A stretch of DNA of 64,000 nucleotides from Lachnospiraceae bacterium (GCA_017453065.1 JAFTKW010000019.1:175577-239576); one strand, 5' to 3'. Shown: positions 26,586-36,788, counted from the first letter of the stretch. The notes: generated from the sequence alone by a model not told the origin. Translations and numbers: made by a program.

Positions 26586-27647
26586 TTAGTTGGACATAAC
26601 CTCTTTGTAAAGATTGTTGTAAAGAGTGTCTGCTTCTTCACCCATGTAGGAGAAGGTCTCTAATCCATCGTACTGACTCAAATCCGGGAAAGCGATGGAA
26701 GAGTTGCGAATATCATCATCCTCAATCAATGCTTTTGCAGCATCGTTAGGTGTAGAATAGGTTATGTAATCAAAGTTCATAAGTGCGATGTCTGCTCTAC
26801 ACATGAAATCGATGAATTTCTCAGCGTTTTCTTTGTTAGCAGCGTTTTTTGGAATTACCCAGGAATCAATCCATACGTTGGTTCCTTCTTCTGGAATAAC
26901 GTATTCCAAATCTGGATTTTCTCTTTGTGTATAGATTGCTTCGCCAGAGTAGATGACTCCGAGAGCGGCTTCACCGCCAATCATTTTATCTCTAACTTGG
27001 TCCACAACATAAGCCTGAACCAAAGGTTTTTGCTCAATCAATAACTGCTTTGCAGCTTCAAGTTCCTCTACATCTGTCGAGTTCATAGAGAAACCTTTCA
27101 TCTTGAGTCCAATCATGAACAAGTCACGAACAGAACTCTGCATAAGGATATTGTCCTTGTATTGTTCATCCCACAAAATAGACCAGCTTGTTACAGGTTC
27201 GTCTACCATAGTGGTGTTGTATAAGATACCTACAGTACCCCAGCAGTATGGAACAGAGTATTTGTTGTCTGGGTCAAATGCTAAGGACTGCTCATAATAC
27301 TGTGCACCGATATTTGCTTTCGCATTTGGAAGGTTGTCCCAGTTAAGCTCAGCAAGCATATCGTTGTCAATCATTTTCTGAATCATGTAATCGGATGGGC
27401 AAATCAAATCGTAGTTTGTTGCACCAGCGGATACCTTTGGATACATTTCTTCATTGGTCTGGAATTCGTCATAGATGACCTTGATTCCAGTTTCTTCTTC
27501 AAACATCTCAATGGTTTCTGGGTCGATGTATTCCCCCCAGTTGTAAACATATACTTCTCCGTTAGGAGTTTCGTTTGCGCCGCCACAACCGCAAAAAGTA
27601 GATGCGATTAATGCAGCGCACAAGACAAGTGTGACAAATTTTCTCAA
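26586..27647 (-). CDS. potD: Spermidine/putrescine-binding lipoprotein
   Basis: The extracellular substrate-binding part of the polyamine ABC importer. The N-terminus is a lipoprotein-type signal (hydrophobic LVLCAALIASTFCGC), although the lipobox is not textbook. The mature part begins with VYVYNWGEYIDPETIEMFEEE-like sequence typical of PotD, where the Trp and Glu help bind polyamine. Length is 353 residues. The start is a TTG with GAGGAAG about 5 nt before it. Order on the minus strand is potA-potB-potC-potD. Confidence 0.93.
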   Translation of the reverse strand: MRKFVTLVLCAALIASTFCGCGGANETPNGEVYVYNWGEYIDPETIEMFEEETGIKVIYDEFQTNEEMYPKVSAGATNYDLICPSDYMIQKMIDNDMLAELNWDNLPNAKANIGAQYYEQSLAFDPDNKYSVPYCWGTVGILYNTTMVDEPVTSWSILWDEQYKDNILMQSSVRDLFMIGLKMKGFSMNSTDVEELEAAKQLLIEQKPLVQAYVVDQVRDKMIGGEAALGVIYSGEAIYTQRENPDLEYVIPEEGTNVWIDSWVIPKNAANKENAEKFIDFMCRADIALMNFDYITYSTPNDAAKALIEDDDIRNSSIAFPDLSQYDGLETFSYMGEEADTLYNNLYKEVMSN

Positions 27648-27669
27648 TTATTCTTCCTCATTCTTTCTG

Positions 27670-28455
27670 TTATTTTGCTGTCACTTCATTTTTCTTTTTT
27701 GGCGTATAATTTACCAAAATAAGAAGCAATAACACCGTGACGAAGATAATGGTAGATAGCGCATACATCTCTGGTTTAATGCCTTTGCGCACTTCCGTGT
27801 AAATCTTCGTAGATAATGTATCAATTCCCGGACCTTTTGTAAAGTGGGTAATTACAAAATCGTCCAATGACATGGTAAATGCCATCAGATATCCAGAAAC
27901 AATACCAGGCAAAATATCTGGAAAGACAACCTTAAAAAAGGCCTGTCTATGCGTAGCGCCTAGATCAAGCGCTGCTTCATAGGTACTTGGATTAAGCTGT
28001 TTCATACGAGGCATAACACTTAATATTACATAAGGAATATTAAAAGTAATATGAGATAGAAGAATGGTTATAAAACCAAACTTTATGCCAATCATAATAA
28101 ATAGGAGCATTAAAGAGATACCAGTAACAATTTCAGCATTTAACATAGGAATGTTGGTGATGCCCATTACGATAGCTCTGGTTTTGCGTTTCATACCATT
28201 GATGGCGATGCAGGCAACGGTTCCAATGACGGTAGCTATGGTGGCAGACAAAAAGGCAATTGCTAATGTGTTGAAAAGGGCCTGCAAGATGGCTTCGTTT
28301 TGGAAAAGTTCTGCATACCATTTCAGGGTAAAACCACCCCATTTGGCTCTGGATTTGCTTGCGTTAAAGGACAATACAATCAATGTAACAATAGGGGCAT
28401 AAAGGAAAATGACAATCAATGCAACGTAGATTTTTTGAGCAGTGGTTTTGATCAT
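27670..28455 (-). CDS. potC: Spermidine/putrescine ABC transporter permease
   Basis: A 261-residue membrane permease with six expected spans. The EAA loop, which docks to PotA, is seen as YEAALDLGATHRQAFFKVVFP near residues 160-180. Its ATG overlaps the potB stop by four bases (ATGA). Confidence 0.93.
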   Translation of the reverse strand: MIKTTAQKIYVALIVIFLYAPIVTLIVLSFNASKSRAKWGGFTLKWYAELFQNEAILQALFNTLAIAFLSATIATVIGTVACIAINGMKRKTRAIVMGITNIPMLNAEIVTGISLMLLFIMIGIKFGFITILLSHITFNIPYVILSVMPRMKQLNPSTYEAALDLGATHRQAFFKVVFPDILPGIVSGYLMAFTMSLDDFVITHFTKGPGIDTLSTKIYTEVRKGIKPEMYALSTIIFVTVLLLLILVNYTPKKKNEVTAK

Positions 28456-29270
28456 AGCACATTTCCCTCCCCGTCTTTGTCAAAGATAGCAGAAAGAACC
28501 ATATTGATGACGATAAAGATCATCAAAACCACAGACAGACCACTGCCTAGGTTCCAGTTTCCGCTGGTGGTAAATTCCATTTCGATAATGTTTCCAATCA
28601 GCAATATTTTGTTTCCTCCAAGCAAAGTGGAGATAACGAAGGTGGTAAGAGCTGGGACAAAAACCATAGTAATACCACTGATGATACCAGGAACGGACAA
28701 AGGCAGAGTAATCTTTAGAAAAGTTTTAAAACTGTTGGCGCCTAAGTCTCTGGCAGCATTGATTACATTTGGATCGATTTTTGCCAGAACATTATAAATA
28801 GGCAGAACCATAAAAGGTAGGAAGTTGTATACCATACCTAATATAATTGCGCCTGGAGTGTTGATAATATTGATTGTTGGAAGGTGTAAGAACTTTAATA
28901 TGTTGTTGATAACACCAGATTTTTCTAATAAAGTAAGCCAAGCTAAGGTGCGCAACAAAAAATTCATCCACATAGGAAGAATAAAGATGAGCACTAAAAA
29001 AGAATGCTGATTTTTGCTCATCTTGTTCAAAATCATTGCAAGAGGGTATGCGAGCAAAAGACAGATAATTGTGCTGGCTACAGACAATAAAATAGAAATC
29101 CACAGAGCCTTTCCATGCTCTGCGGTTGCTATTGCTGCTATGTTTTCAAATGTAAAAGCGCCTGTCTTATCAGTAAATCCATAGTACAAAACCATGAGAA
29201 GGGGAATGATAATAAAGGCTACAGCCCATATTAGATATGGTGCAGATAACAACTTTTTATTCATTGACAC
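28452..29270 (-). CDS. potB: Spermidine/putrescine ABC transporter permease
   Basis: The partner permease, 272 residues, six spans, with an [24 protein letters not shown] loop near 180-200. The start is ambiguous: GTG 29270 is 6 nt from GGAGG, while ATG 29264 is 12 nt away. Either way the gene overlaps the end of potA. Confidence 0.92.
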   Translation of the reverse strand: MSMNKKLLSAPYLIWAVAFIIIPLLMVLYYGFTDKTGAFTFENIAAIATAEHGKALWISILLSVASTIICLLLAYPLAMILNKMSKNQHSFLVLIFILPMWMNFLLRTLAWLTLLEKSGVINNILKFLHLPTINIINTPGAIILGMVYNFLPFMVLPIYNVLAKIDPNVINAARDLGANSFKTFLKITLPLSVPGIISGITMVFVPALTTFVISTLLGGNKILLIGNIIEMEFTTSGNWNLGSGLSVVLMIFIVINMVLSAIFDKDGEGNVL

Positions 29271-30333
29271 CTACAGCCTCCTCGTCCTCGGATTCAGGTT
29301 TGTTCATAATCTGAATATTAAATGGATCAACGTTGATGCCTACCATGGTTCCCACAGGGAACATGCCTGTAGAGTGAACAAGCCACTCAAAGCCATGGGC
29401 TTGTACTTCCATTTCATAATGAACGCCTTTGAAGATTACGTGGCTGACAACACCGGTAATGGTTCCTTCAGAAGGGTCCTGAGTTAATTCTACATCTTCA
29501 GGTCGAATTACCACGTCAACCGGTTTGTTGCGACCAAAACCTTCATCGACACAGGCAAATTTGGTGCCCAGAAATTCTACCAAACGGTCCTCAATCATGA
29601 CAGCAGGGATGATGTTACTTTCACCAATGAAGTCAGCAACAAATGCGTTTTCAGGTTCGTTATAAATACGCTCAGGAGAGCCAATCTGCTGAATGTAGCC
29701 CTGGTTCATAACTACGATAGTATCAGACATAGTAAGAGCTTCTTCCTGATCATGAGTTACATATATAAAGGTAATGCCAAGTTCGTTCTTAAGACGGATG
29801 AGTTCATATTGCATGTCTTGACGAAGCTTCAAATCCAGAGCACCCAAAGGCTCGTCCAAAAGAAGAAGCTTAGGTTCATTAACAATAGCTCTGGCAATAG
29901 CGATACGTTGCTGCTGGCCACCACTTAAGGAATTTGGCATACGATTTTCAAAGCCATCTAAGTTAACCAACTTAAGTGCATACTTAATCTTGTCTTTGAT
30001 GTATTCTTTGGATTTGCCTTTGATTTTAAGACCAAAAGCAATATTTTCTGCAATGTTCATATGGGTAAAGAGAGCATACTTCTGAAAGACAGTGTTAAGC
30101 TGTCTTTTGTTTGGTGGAAGTTTCGTAATATCCTGACCTTCAAACATAACTCGTCCAGAATCAGGGGTTTCAAAACCGCCTAAAATACGAAGCGTAGTAG
30201 TCTTGCCACAGCCACTAGGACCGAGTAAGGTGAGGAACTCGTTTTCGCGGATGTATAGATTCAAATCGTCTAAGACCATCTGTCCGTCATAGGATTTGGA
30301 AATATGCTGTAAATCAACCAATACATTTTTCAT
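29257..30333 (-). CDS. potA: Spermidine/putrescine ABC transporter ATP-binding protein
   Basis: The ATPase of the polyamine importer. Walker [10 protein letters not shown], signature [14 protein letters not shown], and Walker [13 protein letters not shown] are present, followed by the switch His in [10 protein letters not shown]-like sequence and a C-terminal TOBE domain. ATG 30333 is chosen since GGAGGG lies 9 nt upstream; the frame runs back to ATG 30354, which sits on that ribosome site. That gives 358 residues. Confidence 0.95.
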   Translation of the reverse strand: MKNVLVDLQHISKSYDGQMVLDDLNLYIRENEFLTLLGPSGCGKTTTLRILGGFETPDSGRVMFEGQDITKLPPNKRQLNTVFQKYALFTHMNIAENIAFGLKIKGKSKEYIKDKIKYALKLVNLDGFENRMPNSLSGGQQQRIAIARAIVNEPKLLLLDEPLGALDLKLRQDMQYELIRLKNELGITFIYVTHDQEEALTMSDTIVVMNQGYIQQIGSPERIYNEPENAFVADFIGESNIIPAVMIEDRLVEFLGTKFACVDEGFGRNKPVDVVIRPEDVELTQDPSEGTITGVVSHVIFKGVHYEMEVQAHGFEWLVHSTGMFPVGTMVGINVDPFNIQIMNKPESEDEEAVGVNE

Positions 30334-30370
30334 CTGTAAGGGCCCTCCATCCAATCATTAATCAATCAAC

Positions 30371-30399
30371 ATTTTATATGTATTTTGTTAAAAAAGCAA
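30371..30399 (-). promoter_or_regulatory. Sigma-A promoter of the potABCD operon
   Basis: Minus-strand TTGCTT (30399-30394), 17 nt, TAAAAT (30376-30371), about 37 nt before the potA start. Confidence 0.55.
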
Positions 30400-30415
30400 C
30401 GCATATTTTTACCTA

Positions 30416-30444
30416 TTAACAAACTTCGATAAATATAGTATAAT
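30416..30444 (+). promoter_or_regulatory. Sigma-A promoter of the lactonase gene
   Basis: TTAACA (30416-30421), 17 nt, perfect TATAAT (30439-30444), about 38 nt before the start codon. Confidence 0.65.
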
Positions 30445-30482
30445 ATGCTTAATTACAGACCACATCTAAGGAGAGTACAGCT

Positions 30483-31538
30483 ATGGGAAAAGAAAGATAT
30501 GTTGCATACGTTTCAACCTACACCATGGGTGACAATCACGGCATCAAAATCTACGATGTTGACATGGTAAATGGCAAATTTACAGAGAAGGATCGAGTTG
30601 AAATTACAAACTCCTCCTATGTGACCATTTCTAAGAGCAAAAAATGTTTGTATTCCATTACAGATTTTGGTGTAGAGGCATATCGTATCCTGCCAGATGG
30701 TGGCTTGGAATTAATCAATCACGCACCTATCAATGGTATGCGTGGCTGTTATCTTTCCACAGATTATGAAGATAAGTTTCTTTTTGTTGCAGGATATCAT
30801 GATGGAAAGTTAACTGTCCTTCGATTAAATGAAGACGGTTCTATAGGGGCTATTACAGAAGAGATATATCATAAAGGGTTAGGAACAGCTGCTGAGAGAC
30901 ACTATCGTCCGCATATTAATTGTGCGCGTATGTCCCATGACAACAAGTATCTTTTCGTAGCTGACCAAGGTATGGACCATGTGAACGTATACAAGTTAGA
31001 CCATGTTCGTGGAACTTTAAAACTTGCAGATGTACTTCGTGGCGATATTGATTCTGCGCCTAGACATGTGAAAATATCAAAGAATGGTAAATATGTTTAC
31101 ATCATTCACGAAATTGCATGTAACATTACTGTATATACATACGAAGAAAGAAATGGTGCGCCATATTTTGATCGTATTCAAACCATCGAAACGACAGAAG
31201 AAGAGCACAAAGAACTGGGAGATTGTGCAAGTGGTCTGCGTTTTTCTCCTGACTACAAATATTTACTTGCAACGACCATTGGAGATGACAGCGTGACTGT
31301 GTATGAAGCAGATGTAGACACCGGCCTTCTGACCAAACTGTTCTGTTTGCCTGTAAGTGGTGACTATCCAAAGGATGCGGCGTTCTTCCCAGATGCAAAG
31401 CATATTGTGGCGTTGAACCATGAGTCCAATACTTTGACCTTCTTTAGAACAGATATGGAAGGCAAGCATATGATGATGTGTGGACCAGAGATGAAGGTTG
31501 ACAGTCCAAACTGTATTGTTTTTCACAAATTAGCATAA
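30483..31538 (+). CDS. Lactonase-family beta-propeller protein (6-phosphogluconolactonase-like)
   Basis: A 351-residue seven-bladed propeller of the YbhE/Pgl lactonase family. Characteristic repeats such as NKYLFVADQGMDHVNVY, KYVYIIHEIACNITVY and SPDYKYLLATTIGDDSVTVY are spread along the chain. Some members hydrolyse 6-phosphogluconolactone; the exact substrate here is not known, and no other pentose-phosphate gene is nearby. It has its own promoter and terminator. Confidence 0.88.
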   Translation: MGKERYVAYVSTYTMGDNHGIKIYDVDMVNGKFTEKDRVEITNSSYVTISKSKKCLYSITDFGVEAYRILPDGGLELINHAPINGMRGCYLSTDYEDKFLFVAGYHDGKLTVLRLNEDGSIGAITEEIYHKGLGTAAERHYRPHINCARMSHDNKYLFVADQGMDHVNVYKLDHVRGTLKLADVLRGDIDSAPRHVKISKNGKYVYIIHEIACNITVYTYEERNGAPYFDRIQTIETTEEEHKELGDCASGLRFSPDYKYLLATTIGDDSVTVYEADVDTGLLTKLFCLPVSGDYPKDAAFFPDAKHIVALNHESNTLTFFRTDMEGKHMMMCGPEMKVDSPNCIVFHKLA

Positions 31539-31546
31539 ATACGAAT

Positions 31547-31577
31547 AAAAGGTGGCGAAGTCAATCGCCACCTTTTT
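31547..31577. terminator. Bidirectional terminator between lactonase and aroC
   Basis: AAAAGGTGGCG (31547-31557) pairs with CGCCACCTTTT (31566-31576), with T or A runs on both sides, so it can stop both converging transcripts. Confidence 0.9.
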
Positions 31578-31587
31578 TATGTTATCT

Positions 31588-32691
31588 TTATTTTGTTTTG
31601 TAAAAGTCTACAACAGAAGACAATTTGCTGCTCATGGAAATCATAAGTTGATCTAGAAGAGTGATGGCAACCATAGATTCCATAACTACCAAAGCACGCG
31701 GAACAATAACAGGATCATGTCTTCCTTTAATCTGGATTTGGACATTTTCTCCATGTCTGTTTACAGTACTTTGTTCCTGGAAAATGGAAGGGGTAGGTTT
31801 TACATGAGCTCTGAGCAGGATTTGACTGCCATCAGATATGCCACCAAGTACACCACCGGAGTGATTAGTCTCTTTAATGATCTGTCCATTGACATTGCGG
31901 AAGGAATCGTTATTTTCGCTTCCTTTCATGGAAGAAACCAGTGTTCCGTCTCCAATTTCAACTGCTTTAACAGCACCGATGGACATAATAGCTTTTGCCA
32001 AATCAGCATCTAGCTTGTCGAAAACAGGCTGGCCGATTCCGGCAGGCATACCTGTGACCACACAATCCATGATTCCACCCACTGAATCTAATTGTTTGGC
32101 CATGTCTTGTACATAAAGTTCTGCTTGCTGATGGAGCTTCAGGTTTGGAATTCCTGTAGAAGTTTGACCTAGTGCCTGATAGTCAAAATCTTCATCCTCC
32201 ATATAAATATCACCTAAGGCACGGGTGAAAGTTGTGATTTCGATTCCCATTTCTTTCAATATTTTTGAAGCGATTGCACCAGCGGCTACGCGGCCTATGG
32301 TTTCACGACCAGAGGAACGACCACCACCTCTATAATCACGAAAACCGTATTTGACATCGAAGGTAAAATCAGCATGTCCAGGTCTGTAGTAAGACGCAAT
32401 TTCGCTATAATCTTTTGATATTTGAGAAGTGTTGCGAACAAGCAAAGAGATAGGAGTGCCAGTAGTCTTGCCTTCAAAGATGCCAGACAAAATCTCCACC
32501 TGATCTGCTTCTTTACGCGGTGTTGAAATAGAAGAATTACCAGGTTTACGTCTATCTAGAAACGCCTGAATATCTTCTGGGCAAAGAGAGAGTCCAGCGG
32601 GACATCCGTCAACGACTACACCCAAAGCCTCTCCATGAGATTCGCCCCATGTTGTTATTTGAAAAATCTTGCCAAAACTAGAACCTGCCAT
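31588..32691 (-). CDS. aroC: Chorismate synthase
   Basis: Last shikimate-pathway enzyme, turning EPSP into chorismate with reduced FMN. The N-terminus MAGSSFGKIFQITTWGESHG is diagnostic; RPGHADFTFDVKYGFRDYRG and GGRSSGRET follow. ATG 32691 has GGGAGG 7 nt before it and gives 367 residues; the frame extends to 32820 but that part covers the promoter. No other aro gene is in the window. Confidence 0.96.
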   Translation of the reverse strand: MAGSSFGKIFQITTWGESHGEALGVVVDGCPAGLSLCPEDIQAFLDRRKPGNSSISTPRKEADQVEILSGIFEGKTTGTPISLLVRNTSQISKDYSEIASYYRPGHADFTFDVKYGFRDYRGGGRSSGRETIGRVAAGAIASKILKEMGIEITTFTRALGDIYMEDEDFDYQALGQTSTGIPNLKLHQQAELYVQDMAKQLDSVGGIMDCVVTGMPAGIGQPVFDKLDADLAKAIMSIGAVKAVEIGDGTLVSSMKGSENNDSFRNVNGQIIKETNHSGGVLGGISDGSQILLRAHVKPTPSIFQEQSTVNRHGENVQIQIKGRHDPVIVPRALVVMESMVAITLLDQLMISMSSKLSSVVDFYKTK

Positions 32692-32733
32692 AAAAAGCCT
32701 CCCTCTATAGCGTTTCATATAAAAGTTGCTTTG

Positions 32734-32762
32734 ATTATATCCAAAGAAATGCAAATAGGCAA
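32734..32762 (-). promoter_or_regulatory. Sigma-A promoter of aroC
   Basis: Minus-strand TTGCCT (32762-32757), 17 nt, perfect TATAAT (32739-32734), within the apparent upstream extension of the frame. Confidence 0.65.
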
Positions 32763-32871
32763 CTTTTTTTGCATGGTATTTTGGGAAATATAGTGCGAAA
32801 AAAATAGAACTGTGATACAATGATGAAGAATATGTACTAATGTAACTGGTGAACTACAAAGGAAGATATCT

Positions 32872-33909
32872 ATGAAAAAGACTTTTCGAGAGAGAGTAGT
32901 ATTTTTCTGCTCCCGCAAAACAAAAGAGCATAGATGGCTTGCCAAACCCCTGATGGTATGGATGACGGTCGCGTTAGCAGCCTACCACGTTTGTCTGGCG
33001 ATAGCTCACAACTGCAAAAAGATATATGCAGTTGGTTTATTTTGCTTGCTTTTTTTTGTAACCACCAGTTTTAATTTCCATGATATTTATTCAGTTCTGG
33101 ATTTAGAAATTGATGAAAATGGTGTTCAGCTTGCAGATGACGGTCAGGCAACTATACAAGTGGATATTGAGGAATTAGTAAAGGAAGAAGAGGACGCGGT
33201 CATCTATGATGACGTAGAATTGGTGGATCAGGTAGAAATCGACACCTATACCATCGAAGATATCCTTGCCTACAATGATGGTGCTGCCAAATCTGAGAAA
33301 GTGGAGGAAACAGTTCCATCAAAGGATTATGAATTTGACAGAGATGACTGGCGAATCATGCTGGTGAATAAGCAGCATCCTATTCCTGATGATTATGAAT
33401 TTCCTCTGGGCACTATTCGGGGCAATCTAAAGTGTGACGAACGTATTTTGGAAGATTTGCTGGCCATGGTGCAGGCGGCTAAGGATGATAGAATTGATTT
33501 GAATATCTGTTCTCCATACAGAGATTATGATAGACAGACAGTATTGTTCGAACGCAAGATTGACAAATATTTAAATAGAGGCTTGTCTTATATTGATGCC
33601 TATCGTGTCGCATCTCAGATTGTTACGGCTCCCAATGCCAGTGAACATCAGCTTGGACTATCTATCGACTTCAACAGCAGTACTTATCCAAATTTGAATG
33701 AAGGATTTGCAGATACAGAAACTGGAAAATGGCTAAAAGAAAACGGACCGAAATACGGATTCATACTTCGATATCCACTTGGGAAAGAATATATTACAGG
33801 TATCGAATTTGAACCTTGGCATTATAGATATGTAGGCGTGGAAGCCGCTACCTTTATTACAGAAAAAGGGATTACCCTAGAAGAATTTTGGGAGGATTAT
33901 ATAGACTAG
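32872..33909 (+). CDS. Membrane-anchored D-alanyl-D-alanine carboxypeptidase, VanY type (M15B)
   Basis: Trims the terminal D-Ala of peptidoglycan stem peptides. A basic N-terminal tail is followed by one membrane span near residues 50-68, an acidic linker, and the zinc peptidase domain from about 150. Zinc ligands are in SEHQLGLSIDF (His and Asp) and EPWHYRYVG (His). At 345 residues it resembles other clostridial VanY-like enzymes; resistance genes (vanA or vanH types) are absent, so a cell-wall maturation role is more likely. tgt begins at the base after its stop codon. Confidence 0.9.
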   Translation: MKKTFRERVVFFCSRKTKEHRWLAKPLMVWMTVALAAYHVCLAIAHNCKKIYAVGLFCLLFFVTTSFNFHDIYSVLDLEIDENGVQLADDGQATIQVDIEELVKEEEDAVIYDDVELVDQVEIDTYTIEDILAYNDGAAKSEKVEETVPSKDYEFDRDDWRIMLVNKQHPIPDDYEFPLGTIRGNLKCDERILEDLLAMVQAAKDDRIDLNICSPYRDYDRQTVLFERKIDKYLNRGLSYIDAYRVASQIVTAPNASEHQLGLSIDFNSSTYPNLNEGFADTETGKWLKENGPKYGFILRYPLGKEYITGIEFEPWHYRYVGVEAATFITEKGITLEEFWEDYID

Positions 33910-35046
33910 ATGTATAAAATACTAAAACAAGAAGGAAGAGCGAAAAGAGGCGAATTTCATACTGTCCATGGTGTGATTCAGACTCCGGTGTTTATGAATG
34001 TAGGAACAGCGGCTGCAATTAAGGGCGCCGTTTCTACGGAAGATTTAGAACAGATTAAATGTCAGGTGGAATTGTCCAATACCTACCATTTGCATGTTAG
34101 ACCTGGTGATCAGATTATTAAGCAGATGGGAGGTCTTCATAAATTTATGTCTTGGGAAAAGCCGATTCTGACTGATTCTGGTGGATTTCAGGTTTTTTCA
34201 CTTGCAGGACTTCGAAAGATTAAGGAAGAAGGTGTTTCTTTCCAGTCTCACATTGATGGCCGCAAAATCTTTATGGGGCCTGAGGAAAGTATGCAGATTC
34301 AATCAAATCTGGCGTCTACCATCGCAATGGCTTTTGACGAATGCATTCCAAGCAGAGCGGACCGCAATTATGTTCAGAATTCCGTAGACAGAACAACCAG
34401 ATGGTTAAAGAGATGTCAAGAGGAAATGAATCGATTGAATTCGCTGGAAGATACCATCAACAAAAATCAGCTTTTGTTTGGCATCAATCAAGGTGCGATT
34501 TTTCCAGATATTCGAATTGAACATGCAAAGCGTATCGCAGAGTTTGATTTGCCCGGATATGCGGTGGGTGGTCTTGCTGTAGGGGAAACACACGAAGAAA
34601 TGTATCATATTTTGGAGGAAACGGTTCCTTATTTGCCGGTCAACAAACCTACCTATTTGATGGGAGTTGGAACCCCAGCCAATATATTGGAAGGCGTTGA
34701 GAGAGGTATAGACTTTTTCGACTGTGTATATCCAACACGAAACGGCCGACATGGTCATTTGTACACCAATCACGGTAAAATTAATTTGTTCAATGCGAAA
34801 TACGAATTGGATGATAGACCAATTGAAGAGGGCTGTGGATGCCCAACTTGTAGACGATACAGCAGAAGTTATGTAAGACATCTTCTTAAGGCAAAAGAGA
34901 TGCTTGGAATGAGACTGTGTGTACTTCACAACCTCTACTTCTACAATACCATGATGGAAGAAATAAGAGCTGCTCTTGACGAAGGACAGTTTGCAGCATA
35001 CAAAAAGCGTAAGCTGGAAGGCATGGCGGCAGGTCAACAGGACTAG
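33910..35046 (+). CDS. tgt: Queuine/preQ1 tRNA-guanine transglycosylase
   Basis: Exchanges guanine 34 for preQ1 in GUN-anticodon tRNAs, the step before QueA. Motifs: DSGGFQVFSL near residues 90-99 (catalytic Asp), GGLAVGE near 220, and the zinc site CGCPTC followed by a downstream His (RRYSRSYVRHLL). The length, 378 residues, is normal. Confidence 0.97.
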   Translation: MYKILKQEGRAKRGEFHTVHGVIQTPVFMNVGTAAAIKGAVSTEDLEQIKCQVELSNTYHLHVRPGDQIIKQMGGLHKFMSWEKPILTDSGGFQVFSLAGLRKIKEEGVSFQSHIDGRKIFMGPEESMQIQSNLASTIAMAFDECIPSRADRNYVQNSVDRTTRWLKRCQEEMNRLNSLEDTINKNQLLFGINQGAIFPDIRIEHAKRIAEFDLPGYAVGGLAVGETHEEMYHILEETVPYLPVNKPTYLMGVGTPANILEGVERGIDFFDCVYPTRNGRHGHLYTNHGKINLFNAKYELDDRPIEEGCGCPTCRRYSRSYVRHLLKAKEMLGMRLCVLHNLYFYNTMMEEIRAALDEGQFAAYKKRKLEGMAAGQQD

Positions 35047-35082
35047 AAATACATTTCTACTGCTAAAATTTTTATAAAGTGC

Positions 35083-35111
35083 TTGCCCTAAAACGGTAAG
35101 TTGTGTATCAT
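35083..35111 (+). promoter_or_regulatory. Sigma-A promoter of yajC
   Basis: TTGCCC (35083-35088), 17 nt, TATCAT (35106-35111), some 59 nt before the yajC start. Confidence 0.5.
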
Positions 35112-35169
35112 TTCATTTAGGTGTTTATGGTCTAGGCCATGGATATAAGAGACTTTAGGAGGAACAAAG

Positions 35170-35493
35170 ATGAATATTTTGTTGACAGATGCTGCTGCAG
35201 CAAATGCAGCTATGGGTGGTATGGAACTGGTTACTATGCTGTTGGTATATGCAGTTATTATTTTTGCAATGTGGTTTTTCTTCATGCGTCCACAGAAAAA
35301 GGAGCAGAAGAGACACGCAGCTATGCTTGCAGCACTTGAGACAGGTGATTGTGTTTTGACAAACGCTGGTTTCATTGGCATCGTTATTGATATCAACGAC
35401 GATACTGTAATCGTAGAGTTCGGCAACAACAAAAACTGCCGTATTCCTATGGAAAAATCTGCTATTGCACGTGTAGAAAAAGCAAATCAGTAA
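35170..35493 (+). CDS. yajC: Preprotein translocase subunit YajC
   Basis: A 107-residue accessory subunit of the Sec translocon. One membrane span (about residues 19-37) ends in FFMRPQKKEQKRH, the family hallmark, followed by a small soluble domain with GDCVLTNAGFIGIV. AGGAGG lies before the ATG. No secD or secF follows. tgt-yajC adjacency is common in bacteria. Confidence 0.96.
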   Translation: MNILLTDAAAANAAMGGMELVTMLLVYAVIIFAMWFFFMRPQKKEQKRHAAMLAALETGDCVLTNAGFIGIVIDINDDTVIVEFGNNKNCRIPMEKSAIARVEKANQ

Positions 35494-35506
35494 TTAGCAA
35501 GTTTAG

Positions 35507-35540
35507 AGGGCGCTCTTTATAGAGCGTCCTTTTTCTTTTT
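35507..35540 (+). terminator. Intrinsic terminator after yajC
   Basis: AGGGCGCTCT (35507-35516) pairs with AGAGCGTCCT (35521-35530), TTAT loop, then a T-rich tail to 35540. Confidence 0.9.
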
Positions 35541-35600
35541 ATAACTTATATTCCGTATTTCTATATTAGGTATTACTTTAAGTAATGGCTTCTCTAACTC

Positions 35601-35629
35601 TTGAAAAATACATATATATACGTTATTAT
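35601..35629 (+). promoter_or_regulatory. Sigma-A promoter of the leuB-ilvD-ilvB operon
   Basis: TTGAAA (35601-35606), exactly 17 nt, TATTAT (35624-35629). Start of transcription is expected near 35636, just before the palindrome at 35645. Confidence 0.65.
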
Positions 35630-35644
35630 AGTAAAAAATCTTTC

Positions 35645-35666
35645 ATACTGTAACGTATTACAGTAT
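35645..35666. promoter_or_regulatory. Perfect 22-bp inverted repeat, candidate operator for leuB-ilvD-ilvB
   Basis: Arms ATACTGTAA (35645-35653) and TTACAGTAT (35658-35666) are exact reverse complements around CGTA. It sits at about +10 to +31 relative to the predicted start, where a dimeric repressor would block transcription. It is too A/T-rich and lacks a T run to be a terminator. The regulator is unknown. Confidence 0.6.
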
Positions 35667-35702
35667 TAAGCGCTGATTAATCTAGGAAAAGAGGATATAA
35701 AT

Positions 35703-36788
35703 ATGGAACTTAAGATTACGTGTATTCCAGGAGATGGAATTGGCCCAGAGATTGTTGCACAGGCAAAAAAGGTAGTAGACAAAGCGGGAGAAGTGTATGG
35801 ATTTACTCCTATCTATACAGATATTTTGATGGGTGGCGCGTCTATAGACGTACATGGAGTTCCACTTACCGATGAAGCAATTGCAACGGCAAAAAGCGCT
35901 GATGCAGTTTTGATGGGTTCTATTGGAGGCGATACTACGAAATCACCTTGGTATAAACTGCCTCCAAATCTAAGACCAGAAGCAGGATTGCTTAAGATTC
36001 GTAAAGCATTAAATCTTTTTGCGAATCTCAGACCAGCCCTTTTGTACAAAGAATTGGCTGGTGCATGTCCATTGAAAGAAGAAATCAGCTCAAAAGGCTT
36101 TGACATTATGATTATGCGTGAACTTACTGGAGGTCTATATTTTGGAGACCGCAAAACAGTGGAGGAAAATGGAGTTCGCAAAGCCATTGATACATTGACA
36201 TACGATGAGAATGAAATTCGCCGTATTGCTATCAAAGGTTTTGATATTGCGAGAAAGAGAAAACAAAAAGTCACTAGCGTAGATAAGGCGAATGTATTAG
36301 ATTCCTCCAGACTATGGAGAAGTGTGGTGGAAGAAGTGGCAAAGGATTATCCTGATGTAATATTGGAGCATATGCTGGTTGATAACTGCGCAATGCAGCT
36401 TGTCAAAGACCCTGCACAGTTTGACGTAATCCTTACAGAGAATATGTTCGGAGATATTTTGTCTGATGAGGCGAGCATGGTAACCGGTTCTATTGGAATG
36501 TTGGCATCTGCTTCTTTAAATGATACCAAATTTGGATTATATGAACCAAGTCATGGCTCAGCTCCTGATATTGCAGGTCTGGATGTGGCAAACCCAATTG
36601 CAACTATTTTAAGTGCAGCTATGATGCTTCGCTATAGTTTTGATTTGGATGATGCGGCTGATGCTATTGAAGCGGCAGTTCAGCAGGTACTTCAGGAAGG
36701 ATATCGCACAGGCGATATTTACTCTGAGAATTGTAAAAAAGTGGGATGTAAAGAAATGGGAGAATTGATTGCATCCAGAGTAAAATAA
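35703..36788 (+). CDS. leuB: 3-isopropylmalate dehydrogenase
   Basis: NAD-dependent third step of leucine synthesis. The protein starts with [15 protein letters not shown] and carries [20 protein letters not shown] and the metal-binding [13 protein letters not shown] region; [13 protein letters not shown] lies near residue 280. Its 361 residues are typical. leuA and leuCD are not in the window; the gene is instead joined to ilvD and ilvB. Confidence 0.95.
   Translation: MELKITCIPGDGIGPEIVAQAKKVVDKAGEVYGFTPIYTDILMGGASIDVHGVPLTDEAIATAKSADAVLMGSIGGDTTKSPWYKLPPNLRPEAGLLKIRKALNLFANLRPALLYKELAGACPLKEEISSKGFDIMIMRELTGGLYFGDRKTVEENGVRKAIDTLTYDENEIRRIAIKGFDIARKRKQKVTSVDKANVLDSSRLWRSVVEEVAKDYPDVILEHMLVDNCAMQLVKDPAQFDVILTENMFGDILSDEASMVTGSIGMLASASLNDTKFGLYEPSHGSAPDIAGLDVANPIATILSAAMMLRYSFDLDDAADAIEAAVQQVLQEGYRTGDIYSENCKKVGCKEMGELIASRVK

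Noticed and set aside
32692-32820. Upstream extension of aroC
   Set aside because: It contains the aroC promoter; chorismate synthases begin at the MAGSSFGK position.
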